Source of the DNA: Bacteroidetes bacterium UBA2364
GTDB lineage: Bacteria > Bacteroidota > Rhodothermia > Rhodothermales > UBA2364
NCBI GenBank assembly: GCA_002344075.1
Contig: DDTM01000126.1
Location: 1-64,000 of the forward strand
Length of the DNA stretch: 64,000 bases
Direction of reading: 5' to 3'
Below the pieces are notes generated by a model. It was given only the letters and a program-made list of their open reading frames with translations. It made no database searches and had not been told where the DNA came from. The position numbers and the translations under genes were made by a program. Of this stretch, positions 63,740-64,000 are shown piece by piece (positions within the stretch are counted from its first letter, which is position 1; the number at the start of each line of letters is the position of its first letter).

Positions 63740-64000
63740 ACCGTTCTACATGGATTGAACAATTGGGCTTTGGGGTATTACGGTTATGTACCCTTTTGGT
63801 TGTTTTCTTGATCTTCTGGTTAATTATTGATTTATTTATCAAAGGCGGAGATTCCCTTAGTTGGATTTTTTGGAGTACGTTCCCGCAAAAAGGTATGACG
63901 GCAGGCGGGATTTTTCCGACGGTGGTCGGTACGGCATTTGTCACGCTGATTACCGCCTTATTTGCAGTTCCGGTCGGAGTGGCTTCGGCCATCTACCTTA
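63736..64000 (+). CDS. pstA: Phosphate ABC transporter permease PstA, partial
   Basis: The start of the second permease, cut off by the window end after about 88 residues. It begins at ATG 63736, overlapping the pstC stop by 4 bp (ATGA). A first membrane helix (LCTLLVVFLIFWLIIDLFI) is followed by SWIFWSTFPQKGMTAGGIFPTVVGTAFVTLITALFAVPVGVASAIYL, the typical PstA N-terminal region. Confidence 0.9.
   Translation, partial: MNRSTWIEQLGFGVLRLCTLLVVFLIFWLIIDLFIKGGDSLSWIFWSTFPQKGMTAGGIFPTVVGTAFVTLITALFAVPVGVASAIYL

Noticed and set aside
1..64000. CRISPR array, rRNA operon or complete prophage
   Set aside because: No evenly spaced direct repeats, rRNA sequence or phage structural genes were seen.

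Overview
The window looks like a chromosomal segment from a member of the Bacteroidota/Rhodothermota group. The evidence is a SusC/SusD pair, a second TonB-dependent receptor with a carboxypeptidase-like N-terminal domain, tandem ASPIC/UnbV-VCBS proteins, a monothiol bacilliredoxin (YtxJ type), a short glycogen-synthase-like protein followed by a DUF4270-like lipoprotein, a GWxTD protein, many lipoboxes, and few Shine-Dalgarno sequences. I cannot name a species from the sequence alone.

Layout. Positions 1-5.4 kb hold a Ser/Thr kinase fused to an FGE-like domain, a small TPR protein, ferrochelatase with a degenerate methyltransferase-like partner, and a secreted M14-like protein. Positions 5.4-11.8 kb hold a DUF819 membrane protein, galactokinase, a GH13 glucosidase lipoprotein and a divergent sodium/solute symporter. 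Positions 12-27.5 kb are a carbohydrate/particle-uptake locus: SusC, SusD, an intrinsic terminator, two tandem giant VCBS/ASPIC lipoproteins, a six-hairpin glucosidase and a vanadium-haloperoxidase-like lipoprotein. Positions 27.7-35.1 kb are mostly housekeeping: 4-alpha-glucanotransferase, oligoendopeptidase F, YtxJ, a TlpA thioredoxin, MtgA, GreA, an IscA-type protein, tRNA-Arg(CCG) and a Bax inhibitor-1 family protein. Positions 35.3-56.2 kb hold a TonB receptor, GatB, a cysteine-less TlpA-like protein, TpiA, a GWxTD lipoprotein, the enolase-FtsB-ROK kinase group, an outer-membrane-protein/DUF4270/GT5 group, a DCC protein, a LolC/E permease, PruA, a GYF-domain membrane protein and a methyltransferase. 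Positions 56.2-61.9 kb are an AT-rich accessory stretch (S41 protease, TauE/SafE, GH17-like, TMEM175 family, and decayed transposase-like sequence). The window ends inside a pstS-pstC-pstA phosphate transport operon.

Many genes fit a glycan economy. The SusC/D pair and secreted glycosidases would feed a symporter, and galactokinase, MalQ and a ROK kinase would pass sugars to TpiA and enolase. The most distinctive observations are: an intrinsic terminator directly behind a candidate promoter in the greA leader, resembling the E. coli GraL arrangement; a terminator with an alternative pairing between SusD and the UnbV genes; a TlpA-like protein and a ROK kinase that have lost their signature cysteines; and the SusCD/double-UnbV/glucosidase/haloperoxidase locus. 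No CRISPR array, rRNA gene, intact insertion sequence or phage was seen.
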